Below the pieces are notes generated by a model. The model did no database searches. It was given only the letters and a program-made list of their open reading frames with translations, and was not told the DNA's origin. From Bacteroidales bacterium UBA1192 (GTDB lineage Bacteria > Bacteroidota > Bacteroidia > Bacteroidales > Bacteroidaceae), in the NCBI GenBank assembly GCA_002310175.1, contig DBYG01000083.1, positions 1-45,440 of the forward strand: a DNA stretch of 45,440 nt, written 5' to 3'. Every line of letters begins with the position of its first letter. Positions within the stretch are counted from its first letter, which is position 1. A program made the translations under genes and the position numbers. Below, one piece after another: positions 6,918 to 15,143 of the stretch.

Positions 6918-8483
6918 ATGATTAGACTTAACCGCATAATAGGAACAGCAGCATTGACCTTGCTAAACGTTTGGTCAGTGGCATGGGCCATTGATGGTTC
7001 AGTCCGTCATGATGCTGTTTCCTCCACTGGTGCTGCTTACAGTGAGATAGCCGCTTCATATAATGATGCTGCTATGGCGGCTGCGTTCGGGTATGACGAT
7101 ACCGACGCTGAGACTCAGCTGGCCTGGGAGAAGGATCTTCCCGGTGGTTCCACCTTTATAGCCATTGAAAGCGCTGACCTGAGTGCTGAGTCATCCGATG
7201 AGATCCGCATAGAATATGATACCGTACACACACGCACACTGAATACTGTCTATCTGGAGTTCAATTTCAGGTTTGACCGTTATGAGCTGGACATGAATTA
7301 TATGGATAACAACACCATTCTGCGCCAGCTTGACAGGATTCTTGATTCCATAGGGATTGAGAACATCACAAAACTGGAAATCCTGAGCCAGTCATCGCCC
7401 GAGGGTGTTTATGAGCATAACATCTGGCTGTCCGAGCGTCGTTCAGAGACCATGGGCCGCTTCATGAATGAGAACTACCCCGAGCTTTCAGGAATAATGA
7501 GCACATCGCCTGACGGTGAGTCCTGGCAGATGCTGCGTGACTATGTCTCAAAGGACACGCGCATGGAGAAGGTCTCAGTCAATAAGGTTATTGATGTGAT
7601 TGATTCCGATGTCAACATCGGCACTAAAAAATGGAGAATGGAGAACGCGCTTGGCTCTGATGCCAACGTGGGCAATATATACAAGTATCTCTATAGGACG
7701 TACTATCCCAGGATCCGTTTCTCGGGTCTGACCATAGACCTCTACAAGGATACCGTAGAGCTGGTGGAGCGTCAGGTTGTGGTCAAGACTGAGCCCGTTG
7801 TGGAGCCTGACCATACTGAGGAGGTTCCGGTCATTCCGGTGCAACCCACTCACCGCCGCTTCCCCAAGCTGGCTCTCAAGACTAATCTGGCATACGATGT
7901 TTTCTTCACACCGGATCTGGGTTACGCCCCCATCCTGAACGTGGAGTATGAGTATTACTTTACTGAGAACGGTCACTGGTCCACAGTGGGTGAGTATGAG
8001 TTCCCGTGGTGGTCCGATGAGAGCAAGCATCAGTACCTGCAGATGCTCAACTGGCAGCAGGAGATGCGTTACTATCTGAAGAGCGGAAGATGGCACACCG
8101 GTCATTACCTGAGCCTGTATGGCGGTTATAACCTCTATGATATCTGTTTTGACAGTAATCTGGGCAACGGTTATCAGGGTGAGGGCGTTCACGGCGGTCT
8201 GGGTTACGGTTATGTACTGCCGCTCAACAGGAAGCACACCTGGAAACTGGAGTTCTTTGTGAAGGCCGGTTACTATGAGTCACATTATGACAAGTATGAC
8301 GCAGGTGTTCCCTTCCACGGTAAGTACTACTACCGCTGGTACCAGAACCCTAATGATCTTGTTCCGCGTAACTGGAGGTTCCGCTGGTTTGGTCCCACAG
8401 GTGCCGGTATAACACTGAGTTATGACATTATTTACAGGCGTAAGCTGAATGACACTAAGGCAGTGGACGTCCTGAATAAATAA
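6918..8483 (+). CDS. OmpA-like/DUF3575 outer-membrane protein of the pilus locus
   Basis: A 521-residue protein with a cleavable signal peptide ending near Trp-Ala at residue 24. From about residue 108 it has an OmpA-like domain (YLEFNFRFDRYEL, then SSPEGVYEHNIWLSERRSETM), the fold used to hold peptidoglycan. From about residue 317 to the end it matches DUF3575: KTNLAYDVFFTPDLGYAPIL followed by amphipathic aromatic strands (RYYLKSGRWHTGHYLSLYGG, GPTGAGITLSYDIIYRR) expected for an outer-membrane barrel. Such proteins recur in Bacteroidales fimbrillin loci, suggesting an anchoring or assembly-platform role. The ATG at 6918 is chosen since it follows AAAAGAGAA and starts a clean signal peptide; the longer frame from 6807 would add a low-complexity Thr/Lys/Asn tail. 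Confidence 0.8.
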   Translation: MIRLNRIIGTAALTLLNVWSVAWAIDGSVRHDAVSSTGAAYSEIAASYNDAAMAAAFGYDDTDAETQLAWEKDLPGGSTFIAIESADLSAESSDEIRIEYDTVHTRTLNTVYLEFNFRFDRYELDMNYMDNNTILRQLDRILDSIGIENITKLEILSQSSPEGVYEHNIWLSERRSETMGRFMNENYPELSGIMSTSPDGESWQMLRDYVSKDTRMEKVSVNKVIDVIDSDVNIGTKKWRMENALGSDANVGNIYKYLYRTYYPRIRFSGLTIDLYKDTVELVERQVVVKTEPVVEPDHTEEVPVIPVQPTHRRFPKLALKTNLAYDVFFTPDLGYAPILNVEYEYYFTENGHWSTVGEYEFPWWSDESKHQYLQMLNWQQEMRYYLKSGRWHTGHYLSLYGGYNLYDICFDSNLGNGYQGEGVHGGLGYGYVLPLNRKHTWKLEFFVKAGYYESHYDKYDAGVPFHGKYYYRWYQNPNDLVPRNWRFRWFGPTGAGITLSYDIIYRRKLNDTKAVDVLNK

Positions 8484-8511
8484 GAACGAATATAGAGTGA
8501 GAGTAGGTTTT

Positions 8512-9597
8512 ATGAAGATGTATAACAGGATTATGATGCTGATGGTTGCGGTGGCTCTCACCGTGACGGGATGCCAGTCTGAGCTGCTGACTGAGATCAG
8601 TGAGCAGAGCCAGGCGGATCTCTTCTCAGCCATTGACTTCGGCAACGGCCTGATAGATAATCCTGTTAGCACACGTGCGGTGACCCGTCTGTCAGATCAT
8701 ACCACCAGCATGGGCGTATGGGGCTGGCAGGCACTTGATGATGATGAGTTCACTCTCTTCAACAACGAGTACGTGTTCTATAGTGACAGTATTGACAACT
8801 GGACTTATAAGAACAAGCGTTACTGGGATTCCAAGAGCACATACCGTTTCTATGCGTACGCTCCGCACAGCCGTTCAGTGGATGGCGCTGAGGTAAGCAT
8901 AGACAGTTCCACCGGTGTGTTCACCATCAACGGTGTGGAGCTTACCGGAGGTAATGCTGTGGCCGATGGCGGTTCACGCGCTCTGCTGGGCAGCTTCAGC
9001 GGTGTGACGGATGTGGACTGGATGATAGACCGTGCCGGTAAGACCGGAATAAGCGGCTATCGCGCCCAGAGGGTGGTATTCAACATGCAGCACATACTCT
9101 CCAAGTTCAACGTGCTGGTCAAGACCAACGGAGCCATCTCCTCCGATGCAGGCACGACCATCACCGTGGACAGCATCATAATAGGGGAGTTCAGGGGACA
9201 GGCTGATTTCGTTCAGCGTCTGGACCACTCACCTAACCCTGACAACACTCTGGACCGTACCATGGTAGAGTGGAGCCTCTATGCCTCCGGCAGCAGCTAC
9301 TCCATCCGCAGTGCGGAGGGTGTGGCAGTGGACGGCAAGGGTATGTACGTCATTGAGTCACTCTTGATTCCTCAGGCCACCAGAGCTGACCAGTTCATCA
9401 AGGTGTGCTATACCATGAGTACTGGCGGCGGCCGTGCAGAGCGGTTCACCAGCATTATGCCTCTTGATATGTTTGACAGATTCATGTCAGGATGTAACTA
9501 TACGCTCACGCTTATCATAGGTCCGGACGTGATCACGTTCGATACCGGCTGTGAGCAGTGGACACAGGGTGCCGATGCTGCGGGATACATTTATTGA
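8512..9597 (+). CDS. Fimbrillin-family lipoprotein 4
   Basis: A 361-residue fimbrillin beginning 28 bases after the DUF3575 gene. The signal peptide has a lipobox ending Val-Thr-Gly-Cys21, and Ser-Thr-Arg-Ala places the presumed protease site at Arg55, the longest Cys-to-Arg distance (34) in the locus. The core motif WTYKNKRYWDSKSTYRFYAY begins near residue 96, with MQHILSKFNVLV later and IESLLIPQ before the final strands (YTLTLIIGPDVITFDTGCEQW). The ATG at 8512 is preferred to the GTG at 8497 because it starts directly before the positively charged signal-peptide head. Position next to the OmpA-like gene hints at a basal or accessory role, but this is speculation. Confidence 0.87.
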   Translation: MKMYNRIMMLMVAVALTVTGCQSELLTEISEQSQADLFSAIDFGNGLIDNPVSTRAVTRLSDHTTSMGVWGWQALDDDEFTLFNNEYVFYSDSIDNWTYKNKRYWDSKSTYRFYAYAPHSRSVDGAEVSIDSSTGVFTINGVELTGGNAVADGGSRALLGSFSGVTDVDWMIDRAGKTGISGYRAQRVVFNMQHILSKFNVLVKTNGAISSDAGTTITVDSIIIGEFRGQADFVQRLDHSPNPDNTLDRTMVEWSLYASGSSYSIRSAEGVAVDGKGMYVIESLLIPQATRADQFIKVCYTMSTGGGRAERFTSIMPLDMFDRFMSGCNYTLTLIIGPDVITFDTGCEQWTQGADAAGYIY

Positions 9598-9631
9598 TTG
9601 GGAAAAAAGAAAAAAAGAAATAGTTTTAACG

Positions 9632-12148
9632 ATGAAAAGGAGTAAATTTCTATTTGTTGGTGCAGCGCTGATGCTGTTCGGTGCCTGCCAGGAGAGCAAG
9701 GTCATGTTTGAGTATGACTCTCAGAACGCGGACCCCAGTGCTTTCATTGAGTTCAATGATTATGTGAGCGGCATTACACGTGCCTCCAAGTCCTCCGGCG
9801 CCACATTCGTGGCAGGCGACGCTATGGGTGTCTTTGGTTTCCAGACCATGGATGAGAACCTCTCATTCCTGTTCAACAACCAGCTGGTGACCAACGCGAG
9901 CACTGCTGCTGACCCCAACCTCTGGACATACGAGCCCAAGAAATACTGGGACGGCGGTTCCACGTATGATTTCTACGCTATTTATCCCTACAGCGCTACC
10001 AATTACGCTTTTGACAGTGATGCACGTCTCTTCAATGTGAAGAACTTCACTGTGAAAAGTGAGGCCGATGAGCAGACTGACCTGATGATAGCTCAGAGCG
10101 TCATTAACGCCCGTCCGTTCAACAAGGTGAATTTCGTGTTCAACCATATCCTGTCCAACGTGAATTTCTACGTTAAGACATCGGAGGAGTTTGACGCTGA
10201 CGGTATCACCTCAGTCACTGTGCTGAACTTTGACATAACAGGCCTTTACGGTGAGGGTTCATACACCCAGACTTCCTGGAAAGGCTCAGAGCCTGTGGGT
10301 ACATGGACTGCCGACAACACATCCGTATATGACCTTCCTGAGGTCAAGAACGTGAATTATGTGATTGGCGCCGCCAAGTCATCACTTGTTGAGGATCTCT
10401 TACTCCTGCCTCAGAACATCAGTGATGATGCTATGGTGAACGTGACGTATAAGCTCAACTATGAGAACGGTGACGAGTCAGTATTCCGTCGTTCAGTGAG
10501 CCTGAACCGTATTCTGGGCGTGAAGCGCACAGCCAACACTGACACTCTGGTCATAGCATCATGGGATGCCAACTATCGTTACAACTATATCATATCAATT
10601 GACCCGTCAGTGACTGACCAGGGCGGTCATCATCTGGCTATTGCTGATCCTGACCACGACCAGCAGGACCATCAGGACAACCCCGGTGCTTATCCTCCCA
10701 CTGTGGATATAATGCCCGTGGATACTGACGGTGACGGTACACCTGATGATTATTGGATTGACGAGGATATGGACGGCACTCCTGACTACCCGGTGGTATG
10801 GGATGATATCGACGGTGACGGTAAGGAAGAGGGTATGCCTGACCGCGATGGTGACGGCCAGCCCGATGATTCCGACGGTGACGGTAATCCTGACGTGATC
10901 ATGCTTGACACTGACGGTGACGGTTTTGTGGATACTGAGCTGGAGCGTGACCTCACTCCTTCAGGTCCGGATATCCCCGATACTCCCGCCAAGACTCCGT
11001 TTGCCGATTTCAACGGTGGTGTGGATGACTATATGCACGCTGCGGCTTACCTGATGACTGATGATGAAGGTGAGTACTGGATTGACCTGGACGGCGACGG
11101 TAACGGCGATGTGCACATCCTGTGGAAGGATATTGACGGTGACGGCCTGCTGGAAGGTATTCCTGACAAGAATGGTGACGGCCTGCTCACTCCCGCTGAC
11201 TCATACGATAACGATGGTAAGGACTATCTGGGTAATGACAATGACTATGACGTAGTGCTTTATCTGGTGAAGAACGAGACCACCGGTGAGATGGAGTGGA
11301 AGGAGCTGGAGCGTCCGGACAGCAGCACCGGCGGCGACGGTCCCGATGTTCCTGACACTGATGTTCCCAACACTGACCATAACGGTGCAGTGGACGGTTA
11401 CAAGAACCCCACCACATACCTGATCAAGGACACTGATGGTGAGTACTGGATTGACGAGGACGGCGACGGTGACGGTGAGATCCATGTAGTATGGAAGAAC
11501 ATCGATGATGATGATATGCTGGAAGGTATCGCTGATAAGGTCCAGGATGGTGTGGCCACAGCTGCCGACAGCTATGATAATGACGGTAAGGACTACAAGG
11601 GTAATGACAATGACTATGATGTGGTCCTCTATCAGGAGACACCCGGCGGTGAGTGGAAGGAGCTGGAGAAGGAGGCTATGCCCGCAGGTCCTGACCTCCC
11701 CGACGTGACCCCGCGCAACGCTGACTATGACGGTAAAGTGGACGGTTACCAGACCGCAACCGCTGACCTGAGCAAGGATGCCGATGACAACTACTGGATT
11801 GACATTAACGGTGACGGTGTGGCTGACTATCCCGTACTCTGGAAGAACATTGACGATGATGACAAGCTGGAGGGTATCGTGGATAAGAACAAGGACGGTG
11901 AGCTCACTCCTGAGGATAACTTTGACGGTGACGGCAAGGACTACAAGGGCAATGACAATGACTATGATGTAGTGCTTTACATAGTGGAGGACGCCAACGG
12001 TGACATCCAGTGGGTTGAGCTTGAGAAGGATGCTCCTTCAGTTCCCATCATCCCGGTGGTGGAGACCAGCATAGAGTTCTCAGCTGAGGTAAGCGAGTGG
12101 TATGATGACTATGACGCTGCCATAGCAATAAGCTCAAATAACGAATGA
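9632..12148 (+). CDS. Fimbrillin 5 with large calcium-binding-type insert
   Basis: An 838-residue lipoprotein, about twice the usual fimbrillin size. The first 325 residues are a normal fimbrillin: lipobox Cys19, Gly-Ile-Thr-Arg50-Ala, WTYEPKKYWDGGSTYDFYAI from residue 97, FNHILSNVNFYV, and a penultimate strand ending YRYNYIISIDP. Residues 326-812 are an Asp/Gly-rich insert with a six-motif DxDxDG cluster and three repeats of about 105 residues. The protein then resumes with the usual last strand (SIEFSAEVSEWYDD). The motifs resemble thrombospondin type 3 and EF-hand-like loops, so calcium binding is likely. The ATG at 9632 follows an A-rich leader; the longer frame from 9551 overlaps the previous gene. 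A stalk-extending or metal-stiffened subunit is inferred. Confidence 0.88.
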   Translation: MKRSKFLFVGAALMLFGACQESKVMFEYDSQNADPSAFIEFNDYVSGITRASKSSGATFVAGDAMGVFGFQTMDENLSFLFNNQLVTNASTAADPNLWTYEPKKYWDGGSTYDFYAIYPYSATNYAFDSDARLFNVKNFTVKSEADEQTDLMIAQSVINARPFNKVNFVFNHILSNVNFYVKTSEEFDADGITSVTVLNFDITGLYGEGSYTQTSWKGSEPVGTWTADNTSVYDLPEVKNVNYVIGAAKSSLVEDLLLLPQNISDDAMVNVTYKLNYENGDESVFRRSVSLNRILGVKRTANTDTLVIASWDANYRYNYIISIDPSVTDQGGHHLAIADPDHDQQDHQDNPGAYPPTVDIMPVDTDGDGTPDDYWIDEDMDGTPDYPVVWDDIDGDGKEEGMPDRDGDGQPDDSDGDGNPDVIMLDTDGDGFVDTELERDLTPSGPDIPDTPAKTPFADFNGGVDDYMHAAAYLMTDDEGEYWIDLDGDGNGDVHILWKDIDGDGLLEGIPDKNGDGLLTPADSYDNDGKDYLGNDNDYDVVLYLVKNETTGEMEWKELERPDSSTGGDGPDVPDTDVPNTDHNGAVDGYKNPTTYLIKDTDGEYWIDEDGDGDGEIHVVWKNIDDDDMLEGIADKVQDGVATAADSYDNDGKDYKGNDNDYDVVLYQETPGGEWKELEKEAMPAGPDLPDVTPRNADYDGKVDGYQTATADLSKDADDNYWIDINGDGVADYPVLWKNIDDDDKLEGIVDKNKDGELTPEDNFDGDGKDYKGNDNDYDVVLYIVEDANGDIQWVELEKDAPSVPIIPVVETSIEFSAEVSEWYDDYDAAIAISSNNE
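10721..10951 (+). repeat. Six DxDxDG motifs inside fimbrillin 5
   Basis: Six acidic loops (DTDGDGTPDD, DEDMDGTPDY, DIDGDGKEEG, DRDGDGQPDD, DSDGDGNPDV, DTDGDGFVDT) are spaced about 8-16 residues apart. The spacing and Asp positions resemble thrombospondin type 3 calcium repeats. At the DNA level the block is a run of near-identical gacggtgacgg words. The neighbouring gene has the same six-motif cluster at 13260-13490. Confidence 0.85.
10997..12034 (+). repeat. Three tandem ~105-residue modules in fimbrillin 5
   Basis: Copies lie at about 10997-11322, 11366-11676 and 11711-12034. Each runs N-G-x-V-D-x-Y, then EYWIDxDGDG or similar, W-K-N/D-I-D-x-D, LEGI-DK, SYDNDGKDYxGNDNDYDV and ends W-x-E-L-E. 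Short Pro/Asp linkers separate them. The adjacent gene has one copy, so the array has expanded or contracted. Confidence 0.88.
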
Positions 12149-12170
12149 CCATCTAATACAGGAATTAAAT

Positions 12171-13976
12171 ATGAAAAGCGTGAAACTTAAGGGACTGAGG
12201 CGCGGTGTGATCCTGACCGCGGGTATCATGGCGGCTCTTGCATCATGCCAGCAGAATGAACTGGCGTATGAGTATGAGACCAGGGTAACACAGGGCCGTA
12301 CGGAGTCCATAGAGTTCAGTAACTATATAGGCGGAATGACCCGTGCGTCAAGGACATCAGGCAGCTCTTTCCAGCTGAATGACTCCATTGAGGTGTACGG
12401 ATTCATGAAGACCGGTGACATAGTGGATAACCTGTTCAACAAGCAGGCTGTCTATAACACAGGTGACGTGATATGGGACTATAACCCCAAGAAATTCTGG
12501 AACGTGGGTTCAGAGTATGAGTTCTACGCCATATTCCCTTACTCACAGGAGCGTAACAGCTTTGACGCTGACACCAGGCTCTTCAAGGTGACTGATTACA
12601 CTGTCTCTCCTGAGGCTGACTCACAGACAGACCTCATGATAGCACAGCGTATTCTGGACGCCAGCGCTAACAATGTGGTGAATTTCGTGTTCAACCACAT
12701 GCTCTCCAACGTGAGTTTCCTGGTGAAGACCTCCAAGCAGTTTGACACTTCCGGCATCACTGCCGTCCAGGTGATTAGGTTTGACGTGAAGGGCATTTAC
12801 GGAAAAGGTTCCTTCACCCAGACCGGATGGAGCGGCAACAACAACGGATTCGTGGGTCAGTGGACCACTGATGAGTCATCGCTCTATGATATGCCTACCG
12901 TGACGGACGTTACCTACAGCGTGGGCGACGAGAACGCCCAGATTCTGGCGCGTGACCACATGCTGCTCCCGCAGACCATCAACAGCAACGCAGTCATAGA
13001 GATAGTCTATAGGCTTATCTATGAGGACGGGACCTCAACCACATTCACCAAGAGCGCCAAGCTCAACAAGATTGTGGGTTCCAACGGCAGCAAGTCCAGG
13101 ATCCTCAACTCATGGGAAGCCAACTACCGCTATAACTACATAGTGTCAATAGACCCCTCCAAGAAGGTCATAGTCCCCAATGCCAAGGATGACAGTGACC
13201 AGGATGACCTGGAGGGAACGGATCCGGACACCACACCTAACGTGAACATCATCCCGATTGATGATAACGGTGACGGTATTCCTGACGAGTACTGGATTGA
13301 TGATGACCTGGACGGCAACCCGGACTATCCCATTATATGGGAGGATATTGACGGTGACGGCAAGGAAGAGGCTATTCCTGACCGCGACGGCGACGGCATC
13401 CCCGATGATACTGACGGCGACGGCAATCCCGATGTGGTATGGATTGACACTGACAGCGACGGTGAGGTGGATACCGAGCTGGAGCGCGAGGTGGACAACG
13501 GTCCTGACGTAACCACTGATCCGGATGACCCGAACTATCCTGACTCACCCTTCATTGACTACAACGGTGGAGTGGATGACTATCTGGCTCCCTCCGGTTA
13601 TCTGGTGGAGGACGAGGACGGCGAGCTGTGGGTGGACACCGACGGTGACGGCACAGGTGACATAAAGATCCTCTGGAAGGACATAGACGGCGACGGCAAT
13701 CTGGAAGGTATAGCTGACCGCGACGGCGACGGCATCCTGACCCCGGCCGACAGCTATGACAACGACGGTGTGGACTACAAGGGTAACCCCTCTGACTATG
13801 ACGTGATCATGGTGGACACCGACGGTGACGGTGTGGCCGATACCGAGCTGGAGCGCAAGGTAAACGTAACCCCGCTTCCCGAGCCCGAGATAGAGCCCTC
13901 CGCAATAGACTTCTCAGCCCGCGTGAACGAGTGGGATGATGAGTATGATGCTGCTTATAAGTTCATGAATAACTGA
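12171..13976 (+). CDS. Fimbrillin 6 with shorter calcium-binding-type insert
   Basis: A 601-residue paralogue of the preceding gene, starting 22 bases after it. Lipobox Cys26 (ALASCQ) and Gly-Met-Thr-Arg58-Ala are present. The fimbrillin core includes WDYNPKKFWNVGSEYEFYAI near residue 102 and FNHMLSNVSFLV, and the penultimate strand ends YRYNYIVSIDP. The insert covers residues 330-577: the same six-motif DxDxDG cluster, one copy of the ~105-residue module (about 13548-13859), and an extra DTDGDG loop. The final strand AIDFSARVNEWDDEYDAA closes the fold. Near-parallel architecture with fimbrillin 5 indicates tandem duplication followed by a change in module number. Calcium-dependent rigidity or adhesion is the likely purpose; this is inferred. 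Confidence 0.88.
   Translation: MKSVKLKGLRRGVILTAGIMAALASCQQNELAYEYETRVTQGRTESIEFSNYIGGMTRASRTSGSSFQLNDSIEVYGFMKTGDIVDNLFNKQAVYNTGDVIWDYNPKKFWNVGSEYEFYAIFPYSQERNSFDADTRLFKVTDYTVSPEADSQTDLMIAQRILDASANNVVNFVFNHMLSNVSFLVKTSKQFDTSGITAVQVIRFDVKGIYGKGSFTQTGWSGNNNGFVGQWTTDESSLYDMPTVTDVTYSVGDENAQILARDHMLLPQTINSNAVIEIVYRLIYEDGTSTTFTKSAKLNKIVGSNGSKSRILNSWEANYRYNYIVSIDPSKKVIVPNAKDDSDQDDLEGTDPDTTPNVNIIPIDDNGDGIPDEYWIDDDLDGNPDYPIIWEDIDGDGKEEAIPDRDGDGIPDDTDGDGNPDVVWIDTDSDGEVDTELEREVDNGPDVTTDPDDPNYPDSPFIDYNGGVDDYLAPSGYLVEDEDGELWVDTDGDGTGDIKILWKDIDGDGNLEGIADRDGDGILTPADSYDNDGVDYKGNPSDYDVIMVDTDGDGVADTELERKVNVTPLPEPEIEPSAIDFSARVNEWDDEYDAAYKFMNN
13260..13859 (+). repeat. DxDxDG cluster and single module in fimbrillin 6
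   Basis: A six-motif cluster (13260-13490) begins DDNGDGIPDE and includes DRDGDGIPDD and DTDGDGNPDV. It is followed by one module (about 13548-13859) with the same landmarks as those in fimbrillin 5, from YNGGVDDY to TELERK. Confidence 0.85.
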
Positions 13977-13989
13977 TATTGACTGACTA

Positions 13990-15120
13990 ATGACATTTTT
14001 CATGGGAATGACGACTGACATACGATTTAAGATTCACTTCCGTACGGTTGTGCTGACGGCAGCAGCGGCGGTGGTGTTGATGCTGGCTGTCTCATGCAAT
14101 AAGCATGATGGGGTTCTTGTGGAGAATGCCATAGGTATTAGTGCATTCCGGGCGGGAACACGTGCACTGGTGAACGATGCCAATGATATGGGTTCTCAGA
14201 GTGTAACGGACGGAACCGGATTCGGAGTGTACGGATATAAGACCAAGAGTGACGTCTATACCCAGATTTTCACGAATCAGGATGTGACGGCATCAGGTAG
14301 TACGGACAATTACACCTGGAGCTACACTCCGCTCAAGTACTGGGACATGAGTGCCTATTACCGTTATGTAGCTTACTGGCCGTACCGTGCAACAGGGTCC
14401 GGTGCCTCACATAATGAGGATACACATATCCTTACCCTGAGCGGCATTCCCAACTGGCAGCCTGCTGCAACCGGTGATGACTGGCTTATAGCCACAAGTG
14501 CCGGAGAGGCAATAAGCTATTTCAACAGAGCTATGTTCGTTGACGGAACGGTTTATTTCACTTTCAGTCATCTGCTGGCTCAGATTGAGGTGCAGGCCTG
14601 GTACTACGGCGATGAAAATAAGCATGCCATCATAACCGGCCTTGAGCTTGGTGATAACACTCATCAGGTTCCCAGTGAGTCCGGAACAGCTACATTCCAG
14701 CAGAATTACTCCGTCACACCTGCCGCATCATGGGGCACTGTAACGAAAGATGATCAGAAGGCTATACTCACATCAAACACTACAGCTCTGGTAGCTTTCT
14801 CTACAGATGAGGATAACGGAAGAATAGAAGACCTGAAGGAGATAACCCCCGGAGTCACTCCTGTGCCTGATGTGGTGTGCACATGGTTAGTGGTTCCTTT
14901 CTCTCAGGCTGACATACCGCTGACTGTCAGCTATAAGATAGGTGACAGTACCATGGATCCGGTCACGGTCACAACAACATTAGGTCCTGATATAGAGTCA
15001 GGTAAGAAATACATACTCAGGCTCAAGATAAACACCAAGACCAACCAGATAGATCTGGCTGAACTGTGGGTAAAAGACTGGACTGACACAAGCGTAAACA
15101 AGGAGGTATATAACTGGTAA
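13990..15120 (+). CDS. Fimbrillin-family lipoprotein 7
   Basis: A 376-residue fimbrillin 13 bases downstream of fimbrillin 6. From the first ATG the lipobox Cys is residue 36 (LAVSCNKHD), with Gly-Thr-Arg58-Ala only 22 residues later, the shortest spacing in the locus. Core: WSYTPLKYWDMSAYYRYVAY near residue 110, FTFSHLLAQIEVQAWYYG in two strands mid-protein, WLVVPFSQADIPLTV late. The C-terminal strand is diverged (IDLAELWVKDW). ATGs at 14002 and 14008 are equally plausible starts, since no A-rich leader marks the first. Divergence in the C-terminal strand suggests a minor, tip or adaptor subunit rather than shaft material, but only by comparison with its neighbours. Confidence 0.82.
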   Translation: MTFFMGMTTDIRFKIHFRTVVLTAAAAVVLMLAVSCNKHDGVLVENAIGISAFRAGTRALVNDANDMGSQSVTDGTGFGVYGYKTKSDVYTQIFTNQDVTASGSTDNYTWSYTPLKYWDMSAYYRYVAYWPYRATGSGASHNEDTHILTLSGIPNWQPAATGDDWLIATSAGEAISYFNRAMFVDGTVYFTFSHLLAQIEVQAWYYGDENKHAIITGLELGDNTHQVPSESGTATFQQNYSVTPAASWGTVTKDDQKAILTSNTTALVAFSTDEDNGRIEDLKEITPGVTPVPDVVCTWLVVPFSQADIPLTVSYKIGDSTMDPVTVTTTLGPDIESGKKYILRLKINTKTNQIDLAELWVKDWTDTSVNKEVYNW

Positions 15121-15143
15121 GATCAAATCAAAACAGAGGCTAT

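Noticed and set aside
6608..6991. Minus-strand open frames opposite the spacer and start of the OmpA-like gene
   Set aside because: The Leu/Pro/Thr-rich translations come from the A/C-rich strand and 11-bp repeats; no signal for translation or family resemblance.
7575..8237. 220-codon minus-strand frame inside the DUF3575 region
   Set aside because: It is the antisense shadow of a gene with clear domain matches; the translation looks like no known family.
10721..13859. DxDxDG repeats as dockerins or a cellulosome link
   Set aside because: Dockerins have two 22-residue repeats at a protein end and pair with cohesins. Here the motifs are many, mid-protein, spaced like thrombospondin type 3 repeats, and no cohesin is present.
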